This document shows positions 1-7,192 of a stretch of DNA of 11,192 nt, piece by piece (the stretch's first letter is position 1; every line of letters starts with the position of its first letter). This DNA comes from Sphingomonadaceae bacterium (GTDB lineage Bacteria > Pseudomonadota > Alphaproteobacteria > Sphingomonadales > Sphingomonadaceae). The stretch covers positions 1 to 11,192 of the forward strand of contig SHLU01000056.1 in assembly GCA_004282995.1 (NCBI GenBank), in the 5' to 3' direction. A program made the translations under genes and the position numbers. The notes under the pieces are model-generated. The model was not told where the DNA came from and ran no database searches. It saw only the letters and a program-made list of their open reading frames with translations.

Positions 1-620
1 CGCTTGGCGTACTGCGCGAATTCGCTTCGAAGTTTGACGAGACGGTCGAACTGGCGATGAACCTGGGCGTCGATCCGCGTCACGCAGACCAGATGGTCCG
101 CGGCATGGTTTCGCTTCCCAGCGGTACCGGCAAGGACGTCAAGGTCGCTGTCTTCGCCAAGGGCGAAAATGCCGACAAGGCACTTGCCGCCGGTGCCGAC
201 AAGGTTGGTGCCGAAGACCTGATGGAAGACATGCAGAACGGCAATCTTGATTATGACCGCGTGATCGCCACGCCGGACATGATGGGTGTCGTCGGTCGTC
301 TCGGCAAGGTACTCGGCCCCAAGGGCCTGATGCCGAATCCGAAGCTGGGCACCGTCACCCCGAACGTGGAACAGGCCGTAAAGGACGCCAAGGGCGGCCA
401 GGTCGAATTCCGCGTCGAGAAGATGGGCATCATCCACTCCGGCATCGGTAAGCTGTCGTTCAAGGACGAAGACCTGAAGGCCAATTTCAAGGCTTTCACC
501 GACGCAATCGTCAAGGCCAAGCCTTCGGGCGCCAAGGGCAAGTACGTCAAGAAGGTCTCGCTGACCTCTTCGATGGGTCCGGGTCTCAAGATCGACTTCA
601 GCGACATCGAAGGCGCGTAA
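1..620 (+). CDS. rplA: 50S ribosomal protein L1 (5' end missing)
   Basis: This gene encodes ribosomal protein L1, which binds 23S rRNA to form the mobile L1 stalk of the large subunit and in many bacteria also represses its own mRNA. The frame is open from base 3, so the true start lies left of the window; 205 residues are visible against about 230 for the family, leaving roughly 25-30 missing. The visible part opens with LREFASKFDETVELAMNLGV, typical of the early L1 region. The L1 signature is clear (GRLGKVLGPKGLMPNPKLGT, encoded near 292-351), followed by the conserved VEFRVEKMGIIHSGIGKL stretch and a C-terminal YVKKVSLTSSMGPG motif. The internal ATG at 57 is not the start, because L1-like sequence continues upstream of it. 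The gene normally follows rplK, which would lie outside the window. A strong terminator begins 40 bases after the stop. Identification is certain. Confidence 0.97.
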   Translation, partial: LGVLREFASKFDETVELAMNLGVDPRHADQMVRGMVSLPSGTGKDVKVAVFAKGENADKALAAGADKVGAEDLMEDMQNGNLDYDRVIATPDMMGVVGRLGKVLGPKGLMPNPKLGTVTPNVEQAVKDAKGGQVEFRVEKMGIIHSGIGKLSFKDEDLKANFKAFTDAIVKAKPSGAKGKYVKKVSLTSSMGPGLKIDFSDIEGA

Positions 621-659
621 GCCTCGGCCGGCCGCCTCGCGGCCAGCGCAAAACGATAG

Positions 660-693
660 AAAGGGGCCGGTGGAGCGATCCACCGGCCCCTTT
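660..693. terminator. Bidirectional intrinsic terminator between convergent genes
   Basis: A perfect 14-bp GC-rich stem pairs 660-673 with 680-693 around a 6-base loop (agcgat, 674-679). On the plus strand the 3' arm ends in TTTT, the standard rho-independent form for rplA. On the minus strand the arm ends in TTT followed by CTATCGTTTT. Because rplA and the deacetylase gene converge here, one hairpin probably ends transcription from both sides. The sequence evidence for the plus strand is strong; use by the minus strand is inferred. Confidence 0.9.
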
Positions 694-715
694 TGCTGTA
701 GGCTCTGAGAGGCTG

Positions 716-1699
716 TTACAGCGCGCCGTAGAGCGTGTTGGATACTACCTGCTCGGCCACCCGCAGTCCGGTGCGGATCGGATTGGCTGGCAATGGCTCC
801 TGCAGGCCGGACTGAGCCGGAGCGTCAATTGATGGTGGGTCGTCGCGATAATTGCCGGTCCGGATGCCCCGCATCGAAGCAAGTTCGCGGCACAGGCCGG
901 CAAAGCGCCTGCGCACGACCTTGTTGACCGCCAGCGTCCGGCGATTGATCAGCTCGAAACTGTGGCTCACCAGGGTGAAATAAGGATCCTTGGTATCGCG
1001 CGCATGGCGCAGCGCCGCGCACATTTCCCGCAAAGACAGGGCAGTGATTTGCACATGTCGCAGGCCACCACCCATCGCGCCGATCGATCCGACGGGAACC
1101 TCCACTACACCATCGATCAATACGGGAGAACGGTCCTCCGGTCCCAGATCGATCCCGCAAGCGCCGCCGTCTTCCATGGCGGGGCAATGGCTGCTGTCAT
1201 ATTTGATTCCGAGTTCCGCCAGCGCTCGCAGGGTGGCATTGTCGGCGCCGTAATTGCCAGCCCGGAAAGCGACCGGGTCAGGCGCCCCGGCAGCAACCAG
1301 GGTGTCGCGCGCATACTCGAGGATCCTGCATTGCTCCTCGAAAGCGAAATCCTTGAGGTTGGCCCCGGTATAATCGGTGATGACCGCGTCTGGCCCGGCA
1401 AGCTCAAGCCATTCCGTATGGCAATGTAACTGAACGTCCTGCCCGGCTTCCATGATCGGGCCGACGACGTCTTCGATGGCGGCCACTCCCCACACCATCG
1501 CCGGCATCGGATCGACGAAAAAAACCGCCTTGATCCCGTGTTCCTCGAACAGCTTGAGCTGGTGGCTGATGCCGGCTGGGCCGTCAGGAGTAATGGCGGC
1601 GATCGAGCGAGCATAGTTCTCTGCCCGGTCGACAACACTCAGGTCGCTTACAAGGCCCGAGGAATACTCTGTATCGATAGTCAGATAGACGGTGGTCAT
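716..1699 (-). CDS. NodB-type polysaccharide deacetylase family protein
   Basis: The 327-residue protein looks like a metal-dependent carbohydrate-esterase-4 / NodB-fold deacetylase, a family that removes acetyl groups from surface polysaccharides or related substrates. The family motifs can be placed: TIDTE at 7-11 (metal-binding Asp9), HCHTEW at 92-97 (His92 and His94, in place of the usual HxxxH), FRAGNYGA at 145-152 (in place of RxPY), and VSHSFEL at 244-250 with a candidate catalytic His246. No signal peptide or membrane segment is seen, so it is probably cytoplasmic. That suits a subfamily acting on nucleotide-linked or lipid-linked glycans better than one acting on mature wall polymer. 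The motifs are atypical of classical chitin or peptidoglycan deacetylases, so the substrate cannot be named. The start is an ATG at 1699 with only a weak ribosome site. It lies 107 bases downstream of the DUF2339 gene and may have its own promoter. Confidence 0.8.
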   Translation of the reverse strand: MTTVYLTIDTEYSSGLVSDLSVVDRAENYARSIAAITPDGPAGISHQLKLFEEHGIKAVFFVDPMPAMVWGVAAIEDVVGPIMEAGQDVQLHCHTEWLELAGPDAVITDYTGANLKDFAFEEQCRILEYARDTLVAAGAPDPVAFRAGNYGADNATLRALAELGIKYDSSHCPAMEDGGACGIDLGPEDRSPVLIDGVVEVPVGSIGAMGGGLRHVQITALSLREMCAALRHARDTKDPYFTLVSHSFELINRRTLAVNKVVRRRFAGLCRELASMRGIRTGNYRDDPPSIDAPAQSGLQEPLPANPIRTGLRVAEQVVSNTLYGAL

Positions 1700-1806
1700 G
1701 ATGTCGCCAGCCGCGCAGTAACGCGCAGCGTCCGGTGCTCTCCCCCTGAATGGCTCATTCTTCCACAGAGCTTAGCAGACAAGGGGTTAAGGCGAGGTGA
1801 GGGCGC

Positions 1807-4698
1807 TCAACTGGTCGCGGTCGCCTTGAGTTGGCGCGTATAAAACCAGCCAAGCCCAATCAGGCTCGCGCCCAGCGCCGCGAAGGATGCAATCCGCAAA
1901 AGGCCGGAAAGTCCCGCGGCATCGAGGGCGAACACCTTTACGAGGGCAATCAGCATCACCGCCAGCGACCCCACCCGCCAGCTGCGCTCCCCGAGCCTGC
2001 TGCCGATCCAGAGAAATGCCAGCGCCATCACGATGCCGATCAGCGAGCGCAAGAGGTCTTCGGTCTGGCCCAGTGGCACGTCATGTGGCGTGCTGCCGCC
2101 AAATGCCTGACGCAACAGGGCAATCGCGCCCAGCGTGGCGAGGATCATGACAAGGGCGTTGCAATGCGGGCGCAGGCGCTCGGGCACCCAGTGTCGTAAC
2201 AGCAGGCCGGCAGCGATCGCGACTGCAAAGGCAGTAAAGAAGAGATTGGCGACAGGTGTCGAGCCGACGGCTTGCGCAGCGGTCATCGGATTGTGCCACC
2301 ACGACGAATAGATCGCAAAATGAGCAAGGCTGGCACAGGCAAGTGCGGCTGCCGCGCGGGGATCGCCTGCAAACCTTCCCGCACCCCTTGCGGCGATCCA
2401 GCCAAAACCAAGCAGGATGGCTTGCCAAATCGTGCGTTCGGCCATGCCCAGATCGATAAAGCGCGTCATGGTCTCTATGGCGAACAGCTGCCGGTAGAAA
2501 ATGTGCAGGACGACCAGACCCAAGGGCAGCGCAAGCCAGTGTGATGCAAGCGATTGCCAACCATGGCTGAAGCGCTCGAAACGCACGATGGCGAGCGTCG
2601 CGACTGCAGGCAGCAGGTGAAGTGCGGCTTCGACAGGTGATGGCAGATCAAACAGCAGGATCGGAGTCCCCACCAGCGATTCGAGCGCTGCGCCGAGCCA
2701 CTGGCCGAATGGCGCCGCGGCCCAGCCCAGAGCAATTGCCGTCCAGGCAGCAATCGCGCCGGCTCTTTCGCGCCGTGCCTGGAACAGGGCGATGGCGGCA
2801 AGCGCACTCGCCCAAGCCAGTGCATCCGTAGGCAGCAGTTGCGCCGCAAGTCCGTAAGCGAGCAATGCCGCGCCGGCCTCGGCCACTCGCCGCCGCCATA
2901 CCACGCCTTCAAGAAAGCAAAGGACCAGCAGCGGCACACCGGCCGCAGCCCACCTCAAAAGGGCCTTGGCCAATGGCGCACCGTCGCTCTCGGTGACGAG
3001 CTGCGGTGCCTCATCAAGGAAATGGGGTGTAACAAACAGGGCCACCACCGCAATCGCTGCGCCGGCCCACAACAGCGCCACCATTGACGTATCGGTGCGG
3101 CGAAGGGCGAACCAAAGCCCGATGACGAGCGCGGCAATAACTGGCGCGAACCACCCAGGTGTGACCATCAACCCGGCCGCGAAGACCAGTGCGCCCGCCA
3201 CGCCGACCAGTGCCGCAAAGAGCCGTTCCTCCTCGTTGCGTCCTGCGACTAGCCAGGCTCCGAGGATCACCGGTCCGGAAAGAGACAGAGTGGAAAGAGC
3301 GAGCAGCCATTCGACCCGGTCGTGCCAGAAGTCGCCAAACGCGGCATAGGCCAGAACCGCAAGTGTCGGGGGCACTGCCATGATCATGGCTTGTTCGGCC
3401 ACGCCATCGCGCTCTTTCGCCAACAGAGCCAGCGGCACACCCGTGAATATCGCAAGCATGCCCACCGCGACGATGGCAAAGCGGACCGGCGCCGGATCGG
3501 GCCACAGCATCAAAAGGAAGAGCCCGATGGAGGCCGCCACCGGTAAGGCCACACGAATGTCGTCGCGCCGCCACGCGAACCATGCCAGCGTCGCTCCCAT
3601 CAACAGGTAAAGCGCCCAGGCGAGGGGTGTATAGCCGGCCTGCGCAACCAGCACAGCAAGCTGCAGGCTGGCGATGGCGGCGGCGATCGTGCGCAACGGG
3701 CGTGCCACCCGGTCGTGTTCGACCAGCGTCGGCAAAACGCTCGACAGGACAATGAAATAGGCACCGAGAACGAGAACATCGAGGGTGGAGAACCCTTCGC
3801 CCAGCAGCAGCACGGCGCCCCAACCGAGCCCGCCGACGAGGGCTGCGATGCCCATCCAGGCGCGATTCTGTGTCCGACCGGTAAGGCACAGTCCTCCGGT
3901 TACCAGGCCGAGATAGAGAGCCAGCAGGGGAATGTTCGCTTCATCTCCGCCCACCAGGACGGGAGCCGCGAAACCGCCGACCAGGCCAAGGATCGCGCTG
4001 GGCACGCCGAAACGGTATGACAAGCCAATCGCGGCCCCTGTAACTGCAGCAAGCCCGAGGAAGGCGAAGGTCTGCCCGATCAGGCCGTATTGTGTGCCGG
4101 CGAGATAGAACGCAGCGTAGAGCGTGGCGAGACCTGCTCCGGCGAGCGCCTGCGGCACACGCGCATCGGCAATCCGCGCCTGATTGCGATGGGCGATCTC
4201 AGCCGCGGCGAGCAGGGTCGCACCGCCCAGAAACGCGAAGGCTACCCGCACGACCGGTGTCATCAGGCCGCTTTCGATCGAATAGCGCACCGCCAGCACA
4301 CCCGAGATCGCCAGAGCTATTCCTCCAGCCCAGATCGCCAGCCGCCGACCGAATATGTCCTCGAAATCTATCCTGGCAAACGAGAATCGCTGGTGTTTCG
4401 AGAGCACCGCTTCTTCGCGTTCTGCCGCGTCGGATTGTGAACGAAGCTCGGTCAGGCGGCGATATGCGGTCGACGAGGGCGAGTTGCCAGCTTTCGATGC
4501 TGGAGTGTCGACCGAGACCGGATCGGCTGCAATGGGAGGCCCGGGATCAGTGACCACATCACCAATCTCCGTTGCTGACCGATCCGGATTGAAGTCTCGC
4601 CATTTCTCTAAAGTGGCGAGGCGCATTTCCGTTTCTTTCAGCCGCGACCTGAAATGGAAGGCTACGCCGACCAGTGTAAAGATGAAGAGCCATTCCAA
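1807..4698 (-). CDS. DUF2339 family polytopic membrane protein
   Basis: A 963-residue inner-membrane protein of unknown function, recognised as DUF2339. It has an N-terminal membrane segment (about residues 3-16), then a short charged, potentially coiled-coil stretch (RLKETEMRLATLEKW, about 19-33) and a hydrophilic linker to about residue 115. After that comes an almost uninterrupted series of hydrophobic helices to the C-terminus (about two dozen). The C-terminal segment ALVKVFALDAAGLSGLLRI is characteristic of the family. The start is a TTG: reading upstream in frame there is a TGA stop six codons before it, with no ATG or GTG between, and the next in-frame ATG (residue 25) would delete the conserved first membrane helix. 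A GAAGGG ribosome site lies about 11 bases before the TTG. The gene follows the CinA-like gene by 62 bases on the same strand. Substrate or role is not known; proposals for the family involve cell-envelope transport, but nothing here shows it. Confidence 0.88.
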   Translation of the reverse strand: MEWLFIFTLVGVAFHFRSRLKETEMRLATLEKWRDFNPDRSATEIGDVVTDPGPPIAADPVSVDTPASKAGNSPSSTAYRRLTELRSQSDAAEREEAVLSKHQRFSFARIDFEDIFGRRLAIWAGGIALAISGVLAVRYSIESGLMTPVVRVAFAFLGGATLLAAAEIAHRNQARIADARVPQALAGAGLATLYAAFYLAGTQYGLIGQTFAFLGLAAVTGAAIGLSYRFGVPSAILGLVGGFAAPVLVGGDEANIPLLALYLGLVTGGLCLTGRTQNRAWMGIAALVGGLGWGAVLLLGEGFSTLDVLVLGAYFIVLSSVLPTLVEHDRVARPLRTIAAAIASLQLAVLVAQAGYTPLAWALYLLMGATLAWFAWRRDDIRVALPVAASIGLFLLMLWPDPAPVRFAIVAVGMLAIFTGVPLALLAKERDGVAEQAMIMAVPPTLAVLAYAAFGDFWHDRVEWLLALSTLSLSGPVILGAWLVAGRNEEERLFAALVGVAGALVFAAGLMVTPGWFAPVIAALVIGLWFALRRTDTSMVALLWAGAAIAVVALFVTPHFLDEAPQLVTESDGAPLAKALLRWAAAGVPLLVLCFLEGVVWRRRVAEAGAALLAYGLAAQLLPTDALAWASALAAIALFQARRERAGAIAAWTAIALGWAAAPFGQWLGAALESLVGTPILLFDLPSPVEAALHLLPAVATLAIVRFERFSHGWQSLASHWLALPLGLVVLHIFYRQLFAIETMTRFIDLGMAERTIWQAILLGFGWIAARGAGRFAGDPRAAAALACASLAHFAIYSSWWHNPMTAAQAVGSTPVANLFFTAFAVAIAAGLLLRHWVPERLRPHCNALVMILATLGAIALLRQAFGGSTPHDVPLGQTEDLLRSLIGIVMALAFLWIGSRLGERSWRVGSLAVMLIALVKVFALDAAGLSGLLRIASFAALGASLIGLGWFYTRQLKATATS

Positions 4699-4760
4699 CG
4701 CGGACTTTTCCCTTCAAGTCAGCTGGCGCGAGGCCAATCGCTGCGACCGGGCATTGCCGC

Positions 4761-5528
4761 TCAGATCCCGCCCGGCGTGAAACTGTGGCCAGCCTCTGCC
4801 AGGGCTTCGCACAGAGTGTGGACGCAGTTGGCGAGCTCTTCCGCATCGGTCGAGCGGACCACGAAATTCGCGCCGACCTTGCCCTCGCGGAAAAACGGAT
4901 AGCTGCCGATCTGGCATTTCTCGTGCGCCTGCTCTGCCTTGCGCAGGATGTCGGCAACCTCGCTTTCGGCGGTCCAGCAACCGATCGTCTCGTTCTTGAG
5001 CGGCATGCCGCCTTCAAGCGTACCGGTTAGCGCGTCGAGCATTCCGGCGGTGATATGTGGCACACCAGCCATCAAGTGAATATTGCCGATCCTGATGCCC
5101 GGTGCACCCGACATCCGGTTGGGGATCAATTCCGCGCCATCAGGCACCCTCGCCATGCGCAATCGTGCCTCGGTCAAGCCGCCCTTTTCCGCATAGTATT
5201 TTTCCAGAATCGCCCGGGCGGTTGGATGGACAATCACGTCGACACCCAGCGTCTGCGCCACGGCGTCGACCGTGATGTCGTCATGCGTCGGGCCGATCCC
5301 GCCCGTGGTGAAGAGATAGTCGTTTGCGCTCCTGAGCGCATTGACGGCCTCGATTATCTTCGCTTCGACATCCGGGACCACCCTTACCTCGGCCAGGCGA
5401 ATGCCTTGCACCTGCAACCAGCTGGCAACCTGGGCGATGTTCTTGTCATGCGTACGGCCGGACAGGATCTCGTCGCCGATAACCACCAGCCCGGCGGTGT
5501 AGACGCGGTCGGGATTGTTGGAACTCAT
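4761..5528 (-). CDS. CinA N-terminal-like molybdopterin-binding (MoCF) domain protein
   Basis: The 255-residue protein matches the MoCF-biosynthesis / competence-damage-inducible CinA N-terminal domain family, here without the C-terminal nicotinamide-nucleotide deamidase domain of full CinA. Diagnostic motifs are GDEILSGRTHDKN at 18-30, TTGGIGPTHDDIT at 74-86 (the conserved nucleotide/pterin-binding signature), and GAPG at 142-145 before a short beta segment leading to MAGVP. Relatives include MogA/MoaB-like pterin-binding enzymes and COG1058 proteins, some of which act as ADP-ribose or CoA pyrophosphatases; which of these applies is not decided by the sequence. The protein is soluble, with no signal peptide. 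The start ATG at 5528 has only a weak upstream purine run, which is acceptable if translation is coupled to the monooxygenase gene ending 32 bases upstream on the same strand. Confidence 0.88.
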   Translation of the reverse strand: MSSNNPDRVYTAGLVVIGDEILSGRTHDKNIAQVASWLQVQGIRLAEVRVVPDVEAKIIEAVNALRSANDYLFTTGGIGPTHDDITVDAVAQTLGVDVIVHPTARAILEKYYAEKGGLTEARLRMARVPDGAELIPNRMSGAPGIRIGNIHLMAGVPHITAGMLDALTGTLEGGMPLKNETIGCWTAESEVADILRKAEQAHEKCQIGSYPFFREGKVGANFVVRSTDAEELANCVHTLCEALAEAGHSFTPGGI

Positions 5529-5560
5529 GGGGGCTGACTAAGCCAAACCGTCCAAGGTTG

Positions 5561-7069
5561 CTACTCTGCCGCTTCGAGAACTTCCTCGTTCTCGTGAGCA
5601 TCGGACCCTGCGCGTCTGAAGGCGAGCAGGCCATCGTCCACCGGGTCCTGCGCCATTCGCTTCCGGTCGAGCACATATTCCTGGTTGAGGCGCCAGGGAT
5701 AGGCGACCGCATTCCTGGGCATGATATGCTTGGCGCGCTGGATGTAGCCGCTGGAGAAGTCGAAGATATCGTCTTCTTCCAGCGCCGCCTCGTCAGATTT
5801 GGTCAGGACCGGCTCGGCAATCTGCGTGCCCGTGGCTTTCATCTCGTTCAACACGCGGCATACGAAATCGGAATTGATATCCGCCCGCAGAGTCCAGCTG
5901 GCGTTGAGATAGCCGAACACCACCGCGAGGTTGGGCAAGTTCGAGAACATGCAGCCCTTGTAATAGAAGCGTTCGGCGAAATCGACGCGCTCACCGTCTA
6001 CCGAAACATCGATCTTGCCTGCGACGGCCAGTTTGAGCCCGGTGGCGGTGATGATGATGTCGGCTTCGAGAATCTCGCCCGTGTCGAGCTCGATACCCTT
6101 CTCGACAAAGCGCGAAATCTTGGCGGTCTTGACGCTTGCCAGTCCTGATTTGATCGCCTGGAACAGATCGTCGTCGGGGACCAGGCACAGTCGTTGATCC
6201 CACGGGTTGTACGGCGGGGTAAAATCCTGCCGGTTGAAGTCTTTGCCCATGACCTTTTCGATCTTGTCATGGAGAAACTTCTTCACCTTCTCGGGCTTGG
6301 TGCGGGCGCGCTTGAAACCGATGTCCTGCATCTTGATGTTCTTCCACCGGGTGATCCGGTAGGCGAGTTTCTCGGGCAGGATCTTGCGCAGGAAATTGGC
6401 TACGCCATCCTTGGCGGGGCGCGAGAACATCCACGTCGGCGTGCGCTGCAGCATGGTGACGTGCTCGGCCTTCTCGGCCATCGCGGGCACAATCGTAACG
6501 GCAGTCGCGCCGGAGCCGATCACAACGATTTTCTTGTTGGCGAATTCGAGGTCTTCGGGCCAGAATTGCGGATGGATCACCTGCCCGTCGAATTCATCGA
6601 AGGCAAAGCCGGGGTCATAGGGCTGGTCGTAATCGTAATAGCCGGAGCCGAGATAGAGAAAATTGGCGGTCAGCCGCTTCTTCTCTCCATCCTTCAGTTC
6701 GACTGTCACTGTCCAACGGGCGGTCGCACGGTCGAAGTCGGCGGAGAGAACGCGGTGGCCGAAGCGGATGTGCTGACGGATACCGCGTTCGTCGACGATC
6801 TGGTTGAGGTAGTCCAGGATCGCCGGAGCATCGGCAATGGATTTTTCATGGGTCCACGGCTCGAAATCGAACCCAAGCGTGTGCATATCGCTGTCTGACC
6901 GGATGCCGGGATATCGGAACAGGTCCCAGGTCCCGCCCAGATTGTCGCGCATTTCGACAATTCCATACCTGCGACCCGGGCAGTGCATTTCCAAATGCGC
7001 TGCCATGCCGATGCCCGAAATACCCGCGCCTACGATCAGCACGTCGAGATCGGTGTCAGCATTGCTCAT
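5561..7069 (-). CDS. EthA-like Baeyer-Villiger flavin monooxygenase
   Basis: The 502-residue protein is a class B flavoprotein monooxygenase that would use FAD, NADPH and O2 to insert oxygen next to ketones or onto sulfur. Visible motifs, in order: the FAD Rossmann signature GAGISG at 14-19, GGTWDLFRYPGIRSDSDM at 45-62, the type I Baeyer-Villiger fingerprint FDGQVIHPQFWP at 160-171 (FxGxxxHxxxW[PD], fully matched), the second NADPH Rossmann motif GSGATA at 185-190, and a C-terminal IIITATGL segment. From memory, the WDLFRYPGIRSDSD, NPWDQRLCLVP and NASWTL stretches closely resemble mycobacterial EthA (about 489 residues), the ethionamide-activating enzyme, so EthA-like is a fair subgroup label. 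The natural substrate is unknown. An excellent ribosome site (AGGAGAGG, complement of 7078-7085) sits 8 bases before the ATG. It heads a minus-strand run of genes and diverges from the TonB receptor. Confidence 0.93.
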   Translation of the reverse strand: MSNADTDLDVLIVGAGISGIGMAAHLEMHCPGRRYGIVEMRDNLGGTWDLFRYPGIRSDSDMHTLGFDFEPWTHEKSIADAPAILDYLNQIVDERGIRQHIRFGHRVLSADFDRATARWTVTVELKDGEKKRLTANFLYLGSGYYDYDQPYDPGFAFDEFDGQVIHPQFWPEDLEFANKKIVVIGSGATAVTIVPAMAEKAEHVTMLQRTPTWMFSRPAKDGVANFLRKILPEKLAYRITRWKNIKMQDIGFKRARTKPEKVKKFLHDKIEKVMGKDFNRQDFTPPYNPWDQRLCLVPDDDLFQAIKSGLASVKTAKISRFVEKGIELDTGEILEADIIITATGLKLAVAGKIDVSVDGERVDFAERFYYKGCMFSNLPNLAVVFGYLNASWTLRADINSDFVCRVLNEMKATGTQIAEPVLTKSDEAALEEDDIFDFSSGYIQRAKHIMPRNAVAYPWRLNQEYVLDRKRMAQDPVDDGLLAFRRAGSDAHENEEVLEAAE

Positions 7070-7192
7070 AATTCGGTCCTCTCCTGCAACCGATCGCAGA
7101 TAAGCACAGTTGCAACGGTTTGGCGAGTCCGCGCACAGCCGAGACCAAGGAACGTGCTGACGTGGCCCGACGAAGCCGTTAGGGCGCGAAGG
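7070..7192. promoter_or_regulatory. Divergent intergenic region between monooxygenase and TonB receptor
   Basis: This 123-base gap must hold the start signals of both divergent genes. It contains a perfect 8-bp palindrome GTTGCAAC (7109-7116) and a direct repeat TGCAACCG / TGCAACGG (7085-7092 and 7111-7118), which could be operator half-sites. No convincing -35/-10 pair is seen on either strand. The function is inferred from gene orientation. Confidence 0.4.

Noticed and set aside
1700..1806. CTGCGCG direct repeat (minus strand) and possible promoter or terminator between the DUF2339 and deacetylase genes
   Set aside because: The repeat is only 7 bases in GC-rich DNA, and no T-run hairpin or convincing promoter was found in this 107-base gap.
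1831..4553. Many open frames of 60-290 codons on both strands within the DUF2339 gene
   Set aside because: All overlap a 963-codon gene with clear membrane-protein character; they are Arg/Pro/Ala-rich shadow frames without ribosome sites or family motifs.
5558..6898. Long plus-strand open frames (196 and 234 codons) opposite the monooxygenase gene
   Set aside because: They are antisense frames produced by high GC3. They have no recognisable motifs, while the minus strand carries a complete, motif-rich flavoprotein.
6983..7192. Upstream extension of the TonB receptor to an ATG at 6983
   Set aside because: It would overlap the start of the divergent monooxygenase and place a non-signal, Arg/Cys-rich stretch before the obvious signal peptide.
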